NCBI RefSeq assembly: GCF_016595525.1
Contig: NZ_JAENII010000009.1
Location: forward strand, 62,001-126,000
Direction: 5' to 3'
DNA length: 64,000 nt
Source: Haloferula rosea
GTDB lineage: Bacteria; Verrucomicrobiota; Verrucomicrobiia; Verrucomicrobiales; Akkermansiaceae
The position numbers and the translations under genes were made by a program. The notes under the pieces are model-generated. The model saw nothing but the letters and a program-made list of their open reading frames with translations, was not told where the DNA came from and ran no database searches. Below, in pieces: positions 1-9,510 of the stretch (position 1 is the stretch's first letter; each line of letters opens with the position of its first letter).

Positions 1-1
1 G

Positions 2-508
2 CTCTGCGGCCTCTCGGGCTCAGGCAAGTCCACCATCGCCAACGCCCTTGAGCACGTCCTTCATGACAAAGGGCGATTTGTCGTCCGCTTGGATGGCGAC
101 AACCTGAGGACCGGTCTCAACAACAATCTCGGCTTCAGCGACGAAGACCGGCTTGAGAACATCCGGCGCACCGCCGAACTTGCCAAAGTGCTGGCTGACA
201 ACGGGGTGATCGTGCTCTGCTCCTTGATCACGCCCCGCGGTCACCTCCGCGACCTCGCTCGCGGTATTCTCGAGGACGATTTCGCCGAGATCTACGTGAA
301 GGCCGACTACGCCACCTGCGAAGCGCGGGATCCGAAGGGGCTCTACGCCAAGGCCGCGGCCGGCGAGGTAAAGCAGTTTACCGGCAAGGACAGCAGCTTC
401 GAGGAACCCCAGGAACCCGACCTGATCCTCGATACCGAGAATCTAAGCGTCCAAGACTCGACCTTTGAAGTGCTGGAGTTCCTTCGGAACAAAGGGATTG
501 CGTCTTAA
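2..508 (+). CDS. cysC: Adenylyl-sulfate kinase CysC (5' truncated)
   Basis: APS kinase phosphorylates adenylyl sulfate to PAPS, the sulfuryl donor for sulfotransferases, in the cytoplasm. The reading frame is open from base 2, so the N-terminus (roughly 20-40 residues) lies outside the window. The P-loop GLSGSGKST is visible at the very start, followed by the substrate-binding LDGDNLR motif and a conserved core through the SLITP and YVKAD segments. It stands alone and is not fused to CysN. cysD begins 120 bases downstream and cysN follows, making a complete ATP sulfurylase/APS kinase set. Given the four sulfotransferases downstream, its product PAPS is probably used for polysaccharide sulfation, though a role in sulfate assimilation cannot be excluded. 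Confidence 0.95.
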   Translation, partial: LCGLSGSGKSTIANALEHVLHDKGRFVVRLDGDNLRTGLNNNLGFSDEDRLENIRRTAELAKVLADNGVIVLCSLITPRGHLRDLARGILEDDFAEIYVKADYATCEARDPKGLYAKAAAGEVKQFTGKDSSFEEPQEPDLILDTENLSVQDSTFEVLEFLRNKGIAS

Positions 509-628
509 CATTACCAAGTCACCCAATTAAGTAATTAATTCTTGCCAAAGTCGCGAGCAAGAGTGTTTCCTCCGCGCCGTCCGGCTTTCTGACAAGGGAA
601 AGCCAAAGTTCTGCAACCACGGTTTCCC

Positions 629-1534
629 ATGCCCAACTACCAACTTTCCCACCTCGACCAGCTTGAAGCTGAGGCGATCTTCATCCTGCGTGAAACGGCC
701 GCCCAGTTCCAGAATCCAGGACTTCTCTTCTCCGCGGGTAAGGACTCCATCGTGATGGCGTGGCTCGCAAGGAAGGCGTTCCATCCTTCCAAGCTTCCTT
801 TCCCGTTGGTCCACGTCGATACCGGGCACAACTTCCCGGAGACCATCGAGTATCGCGACGAGTTTGCCGAAAAGATGGGTGCCCGGCTCGTGATCGGATC
901 GGTCCAGAAGTCCATCGATGACGGCAGGGTTGTAGAAGAAACCGGAGCCGATGCCTCACGCAACCGCCTCCAGACGACGACACTCCTCGACACCATCGAG
1001 GAACACAAGTTCGACGCCGTGCTCGGCGGAGGCCGGCGCGATGAAGAAAAGGCCCGGGCCAAAGAGCGCTTCTTCTCCCATCGCGACGACTTCGGTCAGT
1101 GGGATCCGAAGAACCAACGCCCCGAACTTTGGAACCTCTTCAACGGCCGCATGCAACCCGGCGAAAATTTCCGCGTCTTCCCACTGTCCAACTTCACTGA
1201 GATGGACATCTGGATGTACATGAAGCGTGAGGGCATCGTTCTTCCCAGTCTCTACTACGCCCACGAGCGCGACACCATCGTTCGGAACAACACCATCCTG
1301 GCGGTCAGTGAGTTCGTCCAACCCCGCGAAGGCGAAGAAGTGGTGAACCGGAGGATCCGCTTCCGTACCATGGGCGATGCCACCATCACCGGCGCCGTCG
1401 AATCCGACGCCGATACCATGGACAAGATCATCGAGGAAGTCGCCGCCGCCCGCCAGACCGAACGTGGCAATCGTGCCGATGACAAACGTTCGGAAACCTC
1501 CATGGAGGACCGTAAGAAAGAAGGTTATTTCTGA
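629..1534 (+). CDS. cysD: Sulfate adenylyltransferase subunit 2 (CysD)
   Basis: This is the catalytic ATP-sulfurylase subunit, which makes APS from ATP and sulfate with CysN. The protein has 301 residues, the normal CysD length. The PP-loop motif SAGKDS is at residues 35-40, followed by HVDTGHNFPE and the LGGGRRDEEKARAKER segment typical of the PAPS reductase/CysD superfamily. The C-terminal MEDRKKEGYF tail is highly characteristic of CysD. It sits between cysC and cysN in the same orientation. The ATG start follows a 120-base spacer that holds the AT-rich stretch TAATTAATT and no other gene. Confidence 0.97.
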   Translation: MPNYQLSHLDQLEAEAIFILRETAAQFQNPGLLFSAGKDSIVMAWLARKAFHPSKLPFPLVHVDTGHNFPETIEYRDEFAEKMGARLVIGSVQKSIDDGRVVEETGADASRNRLQTTTLLDTIEEHKFDAVLGGGRRDEEKARAKERFFSHRDDFGQWDPKNQRPELWNLFNGRMQPGENFRVFPLSNFTEMDIWMYMKREGIVLPSLYYAHERDTIVRNNTILAVSEFVQPREGEEVVNRRIRFRTMGDATITGAVESDADTMDKIIEEVAAARQTERGNRADDKRSETSMEDRKKEGYF

Positions 1535-1620
1535 AGCCAGCCTCCGCCCTTCATCCACCAACTCAGGCACTTTCCACTTTTCACTTCACACTTGGCACTC
1601 CCGCTCAGCGGGCAATCACC

Positions 1621-2865
1621 ATGGACCTTCTTCGTTTCACAACCGCCGGTTCCGTCGACGACGGCAAATCCACCCTCATTGGCCGCCTTCTCTATGATTC
1701 CAAATCGATCTTCGAGGATCAGATGGAAGCCGTGGAAGAGAGCTCACGCCGTCGCGGTGACGAGAACGTCAACCTTGCCCTTCTGACCGACGGTCTCAAG
1801 GCTGAGCGCGAGCAGGGCATCACCATCGATGTCGCCTACCGCTACTTCGCGACACCCAAGCGCAAGTTCATCATCGCCGATACACCGGGGCACATCCAGT
1901 ACACCCGCAACATGGTGACCGGCGCCTCCACCGCCAACCTCGCCATTATCCTCGTCGATGCGCGCAAGGGCGTGATCGAGCAGACCAAGCGACACAGCTT
2001 CATTGCCAACCTGCTGCGCATCCAGCACGTCGTGGTGGCCGTCAACAAGATGGACCTCGTCGATTATTCGCAGGAGGTCTATGACAAGATCGTCAGCGAC
2101 TACCAGGAGTTCGCATCCCGACTGGACAACATCGTAGACATCACCCCGATTCCGATTTCAGCGCTGAATGGCGACAACGTCGTCGACAAATCCGAAGCGA
2201 TGCCATGGTTCCAGGGTTCGTCCCTCCTTTACCATCTCGAGAACGTCTATGTCGGGGGAGAAGAGAACCATGTTGATGCCCGCTTCCCGGTCCAGTGGGT
2301 GATTCGCCCACAGAGTGATGAGTGGCATGACTTCCGCGGATTCGCAGGTCGGGTCGCCGGTGGAGTCTTCAAGCCAGGCGATGAAGTCACCGCGCTACCG
2401 TCAGGTTTCAGATCGACCATCAAGGAGATCCACACTGCCGAAGGCAGCCTCGACGAGGCCTTTGCCCCCCAGAGCGTGACCATCACCCTGAACGACGAGA
2501 TCGATATCTCGCGGGGTGACATGATCGTCAAAGCGAACAATCCCCCCGAGGTGGGCCAAGACCTGGAAGCAATGATCTGCTGGTTTTCGAACAAGCCGAT
2601 GGGTCACCGCGCCAAGCTCATCCTTCGTCAAACCACCCGCGAAATGCAGGCGGTGGTGAAAGAGGTGAAATACCACGTCGACATCAACACCCTGCACAAA
2701 GTGGAAGGGATCGATGGTTTCGCGATGAATGACATCGGTCGCATCACCCTGCGCACCGCCAGCCCCGTCATCCACGACCGCTACCGCCGCAACCGTCACA
2801 CCGGTTCCTTCATCCTCATCGACCCCGGCACGAACGAAACCGTGGCGGCGGGGATGATTGTCTGA
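1621..2865 (+). CDS. cysN: Sulfate adenylyltransferase subunit 1 (CysN GTPase)
   Basis: CysN is the regulatory GTPase subunit of ATP sulfurylase, coupling GTP hydrolysis to APS synthesis by CysD. GTPase motifs are clear: G1 GSVDDGKST at residues 10-18, G3 DTPGH at 87-91 and G4 NKMD at 142-145, followed by two EF-Tu-like beta-barrel domains. At 414 residues it is shorter than the enterobacterial protein (about 475) and lacks the C-terminal CysC domain of NodQ/CysNC fusions, which fits with the separate cysC upstream. It starts 86 bases after cysD on the same strand. The gene ends the sulfate-activation module; a 161-base gap follows. Confidence 0.96.
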   Translation: MDLLRFTTAGSVDDGKSTLIGRLLYDSKSIFEDQMEAVEESSRRRGDENVNLALLTDGLKAEREQGITIDVAYRYFATPKRKFIIADTPGHIQYTRNMVTGASTANLAIILVDARKGVIEQTKRHSFIANLLRIQHVVVAVNKMDLVDYSQEVYDKIVSDYQEFASRLDNIVDITPIPISALNGDNVVDKSEAMPWFQGSSLLYHLENVYVGGEENHVDARFPVQWVIRPQSDEWHDFRGFAGRVAGGVFKPGDEVTALPSGFRSTIKEIHTAEGSLDEAFAPQSVTITLNDEIDISRGDMIVKANNPPEVGQDLEAMICWFSNKPMGHRAKLILRQTTREMQAVVKEVKYHVDINTLHKVEGIDGFAMNDIGRITLRTASPVIHDRYRRNRHTGSFILIDPGTNETVAAGMIV

Positions 2866-3026
2866 GGCTCAAAAGGAGAGCGGACAATCCTACCCGCTAG
2901 GAAAAATTACCGGGATACAACCGGCTACCAGAACACCGGGTTTCCGGCCTCCTTCAACTTATCCCTCTTCGCCTTCCTCACTCCTTCCCTTTGCAATCCT
3001 GAGGAGTTTGCGATCTATTCCTAGGC

Positions 3027-3983
3027 ATGAGGAACTCACTACTGATATCTCTGATGCTGATCCTCGCAGTGACTGCCTCCGATCTCGGTAAGTTGCAGGA
3101 CTCCTTCATGACCCGCTATGATGCGGTCAATCAGGAACGTGATGCCGCACTTGAGAAGCTGACGGCGAGCTACCTTGGTGCGTTGGAGCGGCACATGCAG
3201 AAGGTGAAGGCGGGTGGGGACCTTGAGCAGGTTTTGCCGGTTCGTGACGAGATCAACGCCGTCAAACAAGACGCGGCCGCGTTGCCAGAACTGCCGCATA
3301 GCGTGGGGCGCCAGCTGCGTTCGATGCGCACCAAATTCTCGGCCGCACGGGCCACCATCGTCCAGATCCACGCGAAGTCGCTGGTCGATCTTGCTGACAA
3401 AATGAACGCAGCCCTTGCCAAGGAGGAAAGCGAACTGACCAAAGACGGTAAGATCGACGAGGCCCTATCGGCCAAGCGGATGAGGGAGACTCTGTCGATG
3501 GACGCCGGAATTGCGGCGGCCAGATCGAGTCAGAAAGCGGAGAAGGCAGCGATGGGGCGCGTGGAGTGGATCAACCTCGTGGATGGACGGATCACACCCA
3601 TGGGACGTGCGACCTATCTCGGTCGGATCGGTGGCGAGGGCTACGAGAAATTGCATGAGAAAATGCGTGCTCGGTTCGAAGAGATTGATGACGGAGAAGG
3701 CCAGCTTTTCGTTGCCTTGGCACCAGTGGCTTTCGAGTTGAATTTTCCGCAACCCGTTTCCAAGTTGGAGGCCAAAGGTTTCGCGGCGAATCGGGGCGGG
3801 AGAGCCAAGTTCGAAGTCGAGGCACGCGGCGTCACCGTGGTTTCCAAAGAGGTGGACGCCGACGAGGACCCGACGGTCCGTCTGGATTGCGAATTCGAGC
3901 CGACGAAGCGTCTGCTGATTCGGGTCGATCGGATCGGTAAAACCGGTATCTGGACTGCACTGCTCGATGGTAGGGTGCGATGA
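3027..3983 (+). CDS. Secreted coiled-coil protein of unknown function
   Basis: This 318-residue protein has a hydrophobic N-terminus (residues 3-17) compatible with a signal peptide, then a long charged alpha-helical, coiled-coil-like region (about 20-175) with segments such as LEKLTASYLGALERH and GDLEQVLPVRDEINAV. The C-terminal part (about 180-318) is predicted to be beta-rich and ends in VDRIGKTGIWTALLDGRVR. A helical N-terminal half with a GDLE-type repeat is common in Verrucomicrobia and Planctomycetes exported proteins, but I know no function for it. It lies between the sulfate-activation genes and the first sulfotransferase, so a link to polysaccharide assembly is possible but unproven. 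Confidence 0.75.
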   Translation: MRNSLLISLMLILAVTASDLGKLQDSFMTRYDAVNQERDAALEKLTASYLGALERHMQKVKAGGDLEQVLPVRDEINAVKQDAAALPELPHSVGRQLRSMRTKFSAARATIVQIHAKSLVDLADKMNAALAKEESELTKDGKIDEALSAKRMRETLSMDAGIAAARSSQKAEKAAMGRVEWINLVDGRITPMGRATYLGRIGGEGYEKLHEKMRARFEEIDDGEGQLFVALAPVAFELNFPQPVSKLEAKGFAANRGGRAKFEVEARGVTVVSKEVDADEDPTVRLDCEFEPTKRLLIRVDRIGKTGIWTALLDGRVR

Positions 3984-4031
3984 CCGGATGGGGGGAAGCC
4001 TCTCCGCGGAGCCACGAGGATAGGGAAACTG

Positions 4032-4862
4032 GTGCCTGAGTCGCCGATCCGTAAGATGTCTGCTCTTGTCTTTCTGCATATACCGAAGACCGCAGGAACA
4101 ACTTTTCACAAAATCCTCACTCATCAATACCATCCAAGAGAGGTGGTCATTCGCCATGACTCGGAAGGCCCTCTCCCGAGTGACCTGATCGAGCGCATGA
4201 CCGGATCCAACGCCCAGGTGAAGTTGGTCCTGGGTCACCTGAGTGCCCGGTTTCATCAGGTGCTTCCGGACGTCCGTTACTTGGTGTGCCTACGCGATCC
4301 GGTTGGTCGAATCCGCTCTCACCACGAACACGCCAAGGCCGATGCGTCGCATTACCTGCACGAAGCGGCGCGGACTATGAGCCTCGGTGACTATGCTTTG
4401 TCCGGTCTCTCGGGTGAGCTGCGGAATGGAATGGTCCGAATGCTGGCAGGCGTGGAAGACTTCGATCAAGCCGAGGTGGATCACAGCACCTTGGCAACGG
4501 CGCTGGAGGTTCTCAGGACTCGGACTCACGGATGTGTGCTGACTTCTGACTTCGATGAAACACTCCTGTCGCTTTCCGGACGGATGGGTTGGAAGACACC
4601 GTGGTACATTCGGCGCAAGGTCGGACGTGGAGATCGGCAACCGCTCGATCCCGGTGTGCGGCAGGTGATTGAGGAAGTGAACCGTTTCGATACTGAACTC
4701 TATCGATGTGCCCTTGAGTCGTGGAGGGCTGAGCAAGGAACTCTCGGTCCGGGCTTTGGGAAAGAGGTCGACACCTTCAGGCGCAAGAATCGCACGCTTG
4801 GTCGTGCCGTCTTCCTCGCTCGGGAGGCTTGTCGACGAATTGGTGCTGACTTCCCGGCCTGA
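4032..4862 (+). CDS. Sulfotransferase family 2 (HIPKTAGTT type)
   Basis: This is a predicted PAPS-dependent carbohydrate sulfotransferase of 276 residues. The 5'-phosphosulfate-binding signature HIPKTAGTT is at residues 16-24, and the 3'-phosphate-binding segment CLRDPVGRIRSHH is at about 86-98, both diagnostic of the heparan sulfate 2-O/uronyl sulfotransferase clan. The GTG start gives the full length; an in-frame ATG at 4056 is an equally good start and loses eight residues that are not needed for the fold. It is the first gene of the polysaccharide locus, 1.2 kb after cysN, so PAPS supply and use are neighbours. The acceptor sugar cannot be predicted. Confidence 0.85.
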   Translation: MPESPIRKMSALVFLHIPKTAGTTFHKILTHQYHPREVVIRHDSEGPLPSDLIERMTGSNAQVKLVLGHLSARFHQVLPDVRYLVCLRDPVGRIRSHHEHAKADASHYLHEAARTMSLGDYALSGLSGELRNGMVRMLAGVEDFDQAEVDHSTLATALEVLRTRTHGCVLTSDFDETLLSLSGRMGWKTPWYIRRKVGRGDRQPLDPGVRQVIEEVNRFDTELYRCALESWRAEQGTLGPGFGKEVDTFRRKNRTLGRAVFLAREACRRIGADFPA

Positions 4863-4984
4863 GGAAATGGCCCTCGCTCTCTCAAAGATTCACAGGTTTC
4901 CCGATGTTGCCTCGCGAACTCGGACCTCCGAAGTCGGTCTGCCGGGTTGCAAGCAAAAGGGCAATTTTGAATCCGTGAAATTGC

Positions 4985-6121
4985 ATGAAACTGGCCCTTC
5001 CTGCGCCCTATCCCGTCGGCAGCCTTGCCGCATTGGGCGGGTGCGAAGCACCCGGCCATCATGCCACGTGGTTGCCGCGGATCTCCCGGCTGCTGCAACG
5101 ACATTCCGACTTCGAGATCCACTGGCTCACCTGCAGCAAGGAAGTGAGCGAAATCCGGGTGATCGAGGAGAATGGGCAAACCTTTCACATTCTACCTCGT
5201 GGAAGTCTTGGAATTCAGATGCTGAGTCGGTTCCGGCACGAGAGACGAGAGTTGTTGGCCTGTTTGAAACGCATCCAGCCGGATCTCGTTCACGCTTGGG
5301 GGACCGAGGAAGGATATGGCCATTTGGCAGTCGATTGGCCGGGCAAATCCGTTCTTTCGATGCAGGGCATCCTTACCGAATGTTGTCGGGCCGTCGCTCA
5401 GCCATTGTTGATGCGGGTCCAGGCGAAAGGTGAGCGGCATGTTATGAGCCGGATCATGAACCTGACAGTGGAGTCGTCGTGGGGCCGGGAAAAACTGCAG
5501 CGTCTGGCGCCCCAAGCCTTGATTCAGAGGCTTGAATACGGCGTGGCATCGGAGTTCTTTGATCTACGAAGGCAGCCTGCATCGAATCCCCTCGTTTTGT
5601 TTGTTGGCACTCTGTCGAGGTTGAAAGGAGTCGACCTTCTGCTTGAGGTGTTCCGCGACCGACGGCTGCGCCACGTTGAATTGGTGCTACTCGGTGACGG
5701 TCCGCTCCGACGGATGGAATCCAAAATGTCCGCGAACGTTCGTTTTCTCGGACATCGTCCTCGTTCGGAGGTGTCCGATTGGATGCGGCGCACATGGTGC
5801 TTGGTGCATCCAACCCGGGCCGACACGGCACCAAACGTAGTGAAGGAGGCTCGGGTCGGGGGCATCCCTGTGATCACCACCCCTACGGGAGGGCAGACCG
5901 ACTATGTGGTGGACGGCCGCTCCGGATATCTTCTTCAGGCCGGGAATCGTGAGGGAATGATTGGAAAAATTCTCCAAATCACCAGCAGCCTTGAAGGCTC
6001 GCTGGCGATGGGGCGGACCGATCAGCAACGTTGCCGACGCATGCTCAACTTCGAAAGGATTTCCCGGAATCTTGGTGAGGTTTACGCGAACATCCTTCCC
6101 TCCGCGGCATCTGTCGACTAG
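4985..6121 (+). CDS. Glycosyltransferase family 4, paralogue A1
   Basis: This 378-residue protein has a GT-B fold of the GT4 type. The C-terminal donor-binding domain starts near VLFVGTLSRLKGVDLL and carries the GT4 loop HPTRADTAPNVVKEAR followed by GIPVITTPTGGQTDYVVDG. The N-terminal half contains APGHHATWLP, PDLVHAWGTE and TVESSWG. These same segments occur in the GT at 13815-14954, so the two are paralogues. It probably transfers a nucleotide-activated sugar to the lipid-linked repeat unit on the cytoplasmic membrane face. The 122 bases before the start contain no gene, and the ATG is the first codon compatible with the domain. Confidence 0.88.
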   Translation: MKLALPAPYPVGSLAALGGCEAPGHHATWLPRISRLLQRHSDFEIHWLTCSKEVSEIRVIEENGQTFHILPRGSLGIQMLSRFRHERRELLACLKRIQPDLVHAWGTEEGYGHLAVDWPGKSVLSMQGILTECCRAVAQPLLMRVQAKGERHVMSRIMNLTVESSWGREKLQRLAPQALIQRLEYGVASEFFDLRRQPASNPLVLFVGTLSRLKGVDLLLEVFRDRRLRHVELVLLGDGPLRRMESKMSANVRFLGHRPRSEVSDWMRRTWCLVHPTRADTAPNVVKEARVGGIPVITTPTGGQTDYVVDGRSGYLLQAGNREGMIGKILQITSSLEGSLAMGRTDQQRCRRMLNFERISRNLGEVYANILPSAASVD

Positions 6122-6205
6122 CGTTCCGGGCCGCGTTTTTTGACGTGTTCCGCCCGACCGTGATCCGATGATCGGACTCTCGGTCACCCGTCTTGCTTCA
6201 CACCT

Positions 6206-7807
6206 ATGGACTCCACCAAGATCCGCGTGTTCTTCGTCGTCTTTCTGGCGGCGTGCTTCGCCTTGTACCTCGGGGTTGCGGCGGCCACGGCGCAGACCGA
6301 GGCGATCGCTTGGATGGTCGGAGGACTGGCGGTGGTCTTCGTGCTCGCCCTCGGGAAACACGTGTGGCTGCTGATTCCCGCTGGGGTTTCACTCAACGGT
6401 GGATTGAACTTCCTGCCCGGATCGCCTGCCCCGTGGTGGATCGCGATGATGATTACCGGTGGAATATTCTTCCTCCGCCTCGCGACTCGGAGAACCGGGG
6501 AATTCACTTGGCGGTGGAGCATACTGGACCTCGTGATTTTCATTCACATCGTGGTTCTGGCGCAGGCCTACATGCGGAACCCGGCTGGTTTCTCCATCCT
6601 GGGCGGCGCCGGGGGCACGGTGGGAGGCAAACCCTACTTCACCCATGGTGCCGCCATTGTCTGCTACGTCCTTCTATCCATGGTGAAAACCGACATTCGC
6701 ATGTTCCGAACCGCCATGATCGTGATGATTGCTTGCGCCTGCTTCGATGGTTTCACTGTGTTGCTGGGGACCTTCGTGCCTGCGATTGCCGCCGTGGGGA
6801 TCCAGTTTTATTCGGGCTTTTCGTTCACTGCGGCGAACACGGGGGCAGGGGCGGACGTGGCCGAGGGCCGGACGACGGAAGGAAAAAATGCCGGTAGAAG
6901 CCTTGGGCGCGCCGTGTTGACGATCTGGCGACCGCTCAGTGTTCTGAATCCCTTCAACTTCCTTCCCTTCTCACTCTTCATGGTGGCGATGGCGGCGATC
7001 GCGATCAGCGGATACCGTTCTGCCATGGGCCTGTTGGCGGTCTATTTCATTGTGTGCTCCTTGATCCGGCGAAAGGTGGCGGATGTCGTGGTTTGTAGCG
7101 CCATCGCCGTTCTGGGAATCTGCATGCTGCTTTTCATCGGCACGGAACGGCTTCCGAACTCATTCAACCGGATTCTGTCGGTCATCCCAATTCCCGGCTT
7201 AGTCGACGAGAAAATCAAGCAAGGGGCCGAGAAGAGTACTGACTGGCGGGTGGAGATGTGGATGCTGGCGCTGACCACCGACCGCTACATTTTCAACAAA
7301 TGGCTGGGAGACGGCTTTGGCATCCGGAAGGACGAAATGGATGCCATGATTGATTCCGCTTATGGCGATAACCGACGAGCATTCGGTCTCGATATGCAAG
7401 AAGTCCTGATGAGGCGAGGCAGCTACCACGGCTTCCACGTCCAGACCATCCGTTCCTCTGGCTACATCGGCCTGTTTCTCGCCCTCGTGGTTCTTGGGGT
7501 GTTTTTCCGACATGCATGGAAACACATCCAGTTCTTCCGGGGACGACCGGAATGGGGCTTCGTGTTGTATGCCTGTGTCCCCTTCCTGATCTATCCATTC
7601 TATGCGATGCTGGTCTTCGGTGACTATCGTTTCGAGTTTCCCCGCTACATCATCGCAGCTGGCTTCCTCAAGATGCTCTGGAACATCAGGGCCCAGGAGG
7701 CCCTTCTGCCGAGTGCCACTCAGCCTTCCGCTGAGGATGAGTCGGGCACAGTAAGGAGGGCAGGCCCTGGCAACCGCCTGCCTGCTCCGGCCATGAGCAG
7801 ACGCTGA
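6206..7807 (+). CDS. Polytopic membrane protein, O-antigen polymerase/ligase-like
   Basis: This 533-residue protein has about 10-12 predicted membrane segments and a large hydrophilic loop in the C-terminal half (about residues 340-425, containing WLGDGFGIR and RRGSYHGFH). That architecture, with a short periplasmic loop motif ending in a conserved H and a following TM segment, is typical of Wzy/WaaL-type polymerases and ligases. The last 40 residues are polar and low-complexity. It precedes the flippase gene by 87 bases, which matches a Wzx/Wzy pathway. Assignment as polymerase rather than ligase is inference; a second candidate lies at 42289-44232. Confidence 0.7.
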   Translation: MDSTKIRVFFVVFLAACFALYLGVAAATAQTEAIAWMVGGLAVVFVLALGKHVWLLIPAGVSLNGGLNFLPGSPAPWWIAMMITGGIFFLRLATRRTGEFTWRWSILDLVIFIHIVVLAQAYMRNPAGFSILGGAGGTVGGKPYFTHGAAIVCYVLLSMVKTDIRMFRTAMIVMIACACFDGFTVLLGTFVPAIAAVGIQFYSGFSFTAANTGAGADVAEGRTTEGKNAGRSLGRAVLTIWRPLSVLNPFNFLPFSLFMVAMAAIAISGYRSAMGLLAVYFIVCSLIRRKVADVVVCSAIAVLGICMLLFIGTERLPNSFNRILSVIPIPGLVDEKIKQGAEKSTDWRVEMWMLALTTDRYIFNKWLGDGFGIRKDEMDAMIDSAYGDNRRAFGLDMQEVLMRRGSYHGFHVQTIRSSGYIGLFLALVVLGVFFRHAWKHIQFFRGRPEWGFVLYACVPFLIYPFYAMLVFGDYRFEFPRYIIAAGFLKMLWNIRAQEALLPSATQPSAEDESGTVRRAGPGNRLPAPAMSRR

Positions 7808-7894
7808 GACGGGGTGGGCACGCCACGGTTGGTGAAGCTAGCTGCGAGGTAAAGGCCTCTCGAAATTGTGAATTAGCCCCTCAAAACCGATCCA

Positions 7895-9448
7895 ATGAGC
7901 TTGATCAAGCGGCTGAGGCACAGCAAGGCAGGTCGAAACCTGGGGGCTTCGATGTTTGCCTTCATCTCGACCTCGTGCTTCGGCCTTCTTTCAATCCCGG
8001 TGGCGGTTCACTATCTGGACAAGGAGGAGATCGGGCTTTGGGCGTCGGTCAATGCGATGGTGGCCTACCTGATGTGGATGGACCTTGGGGTCGGAAACTC
8101 CACGGGGCGAAAGATCGCCGATGCGGTGGTTGCCAAGAGTCCGGCCCAGATCAACATCTGGTGGACGGCGACCCAGATTGCCCTATGGGCTTTAGGGGGA
8201 TTGACGGTTCTGGTTGGAGTTTGCCTCACTCCGGTTTTCGTCCACCTCTTCAATGTTCCAGGCCATCTGACCGACGACGCTCTGATCCTGTTCATCGGAT
8301 CGATCCTTTGCACGTCGCTGAACTTTCCACTTCGCGGAGTTCCGGGGCTTCTTACCGCGCAGGAGCGTTTCCACTGGGTCCCGATCTGCCAAGGCATCGC
8401 CCCATGGATGCAGCTGATCGTATTCTTCCTGATGTTGCGCGGTGGCCACGGGCTCGTCTCCTATGTTTATGGAACAGCCGCGGCCCAGGCTTTCGCCTTC
8501 ATCTACTACCGGGTGCTCATCGCCACCAGCCCGATCCGACCGAGGCTTGACCGCGCGGGCGTGACCAAGGCTCATTTCAAGGAGCTGTTCGGCTTCAGCC
8601 TGAATGTGGCGGTGGTTGGATTCAAGGACACCTTTCTCAATACGCTGCCGGTGCTGATTCTTGCGCGAGCGGCCGGATTGCAGACCGTTCCACTCTATAC
8701 CTTCAGCAGCCGCCTCTCGGGCATGCTCAAATCCCTGGCAGTCAGGATCAACCATGCCTTCCTTCCCGAGTTGATCAACCTCCATGTGGCAGGTCGGAAG
8801 GAGCTGTTCCAGCTGAAGCATCGAAGAAGCCTCATTCTGGCCTCCGCGGTGGCAATGGCAGGCGCAGGTCTTGTCATGCTCGGCAACCGGACCGTGGTGA
8901 CGATCCTCGCGGGTCCCGAATATTACGCAGGTGACGAAGTGACAGCATGGTTTGCCGTTCTCGTCGTGGTCGCAACGATCGCCTCAACCTATCAGTCTCT
9001 CCTTCAGATTTCAGGCAACATGGGCAAATCCATCCCATTCGCGGTGTTCAACGTCGTGCTCGTTGTCGTGACCGCGTCTCTGGGTTACCGGTTCTTCGGA
9101 ATGACAGGACTCGCTGCGGTCTTTGCGCTCCAGCCGATTCTTTACGGGATCTACGGGTTGTTGCGGGGTGCTCGCAACTGCCGCTACGCCTTGAGTGACT
9201 TCGCCAACGCCGGCATGCTGGCTGCCGTGGGAGCGGTGGTCGTGGTAGTGATCATCGGCCAATTCCTGGACTCTTCGGAGCCATTGGGTAAAGCGTGGCA
9301 GTTCTTTGGAAAGGATTTGCTTCTCCCGAGCCTCTCACAGGTTGTCTGCTCGGGGGTGCTGTGGGTCGTTGCGACGTCGGTCGCTTGGCTGGCGCTGCGC
9401 AAGGTCTCGCGGACTGCCTTGGTTCAGGAAGTGGCCGGCAGCGCCTGA
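7895..9448 (+). CDS. Polysaccharide flippase (Wzx/MOP superfamily)
   Basis: This 517-residue protein has about 12-14 hydrophobic segments and an N-terminus typical of MOP-family lipid-linked oligosaccharide flippases: a first TM ending in SIPVAVHYLDKEEIGLW and a cytoplasmic motif WMDLGVGNSTGRKIAD at about residues 62-77. It would move the undecaprenyl-linked repeat unit across the inner membrane. It is the only flippase seen in the locus and follows the polymerase-like gene, with a glycosyltransferase 62 bases downstream. The ATG gives the expected N-terminus, with a basic stretch before the first membrane segment. Confidence 0.9.
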   Translation: MSLIKRLRHSKAGRNLGASMFAFISTSCFGLLSIPVAVHYLDKEEIGLWASVNAMVAYLMWMDLGVGNSTGRKIADAVVAKSPAQINIWWTATQIALWALGGLTVLVGVCLTPVFVHLFNVPGHLTDDALILFIGSILCTSLNFPLRGVPGLLTAQERFHWVPICQGIAPWMQLIVFFLMLRGGHGLVSYVYGTAAAQAFAFIYYRVLIATSPIRPRLDRAGVTKAHFKELFGFSLNVAVVGFKDTFLNTLPVLILARAAGLQTVPLYTFSSRLSGMLKSLAVRINHAFLPELINLHVAGRKELFQLKHRRSLILASAVAMAGAGLVMLGNRTVVTILAGPEYYAGDEVTAWFAVLVVVATIASTYQSLLQISGNMGKSIPFAVFNVVLVVVTASLGYRFFGMTGLAAVFALQPILYGIYGLLRGARNCRYALSDFANAGMLAAVGAVVVVVIIGQFLDSSEPLGKAWQFFGKDLLLPSLSQVVCSGVLWVVATSVAWLALRKVSRTALVQEVAGSA

Positions 9449-9510
9449 CCGGGTGTCGTCTCGAAACCAACCCGAAACCTTCCGGCCATGGTCAGCTAGA
9501 CCTTAGGTCA

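Noticed and set aside
2991-3019. Possible sigma-70-like promoter (TTGCAA/TCTATT) before 3027
   Set aside because: Only four of six matches at each box and only seven bases between the -10 and the start codon, so not credible.
2858-3091. 77-residue frame starting inside the end of cysN
   Set aside because: Low-complexity Pro/Ser-rich translation overlapping both cysN and the next gene start, with no recognisable motif.
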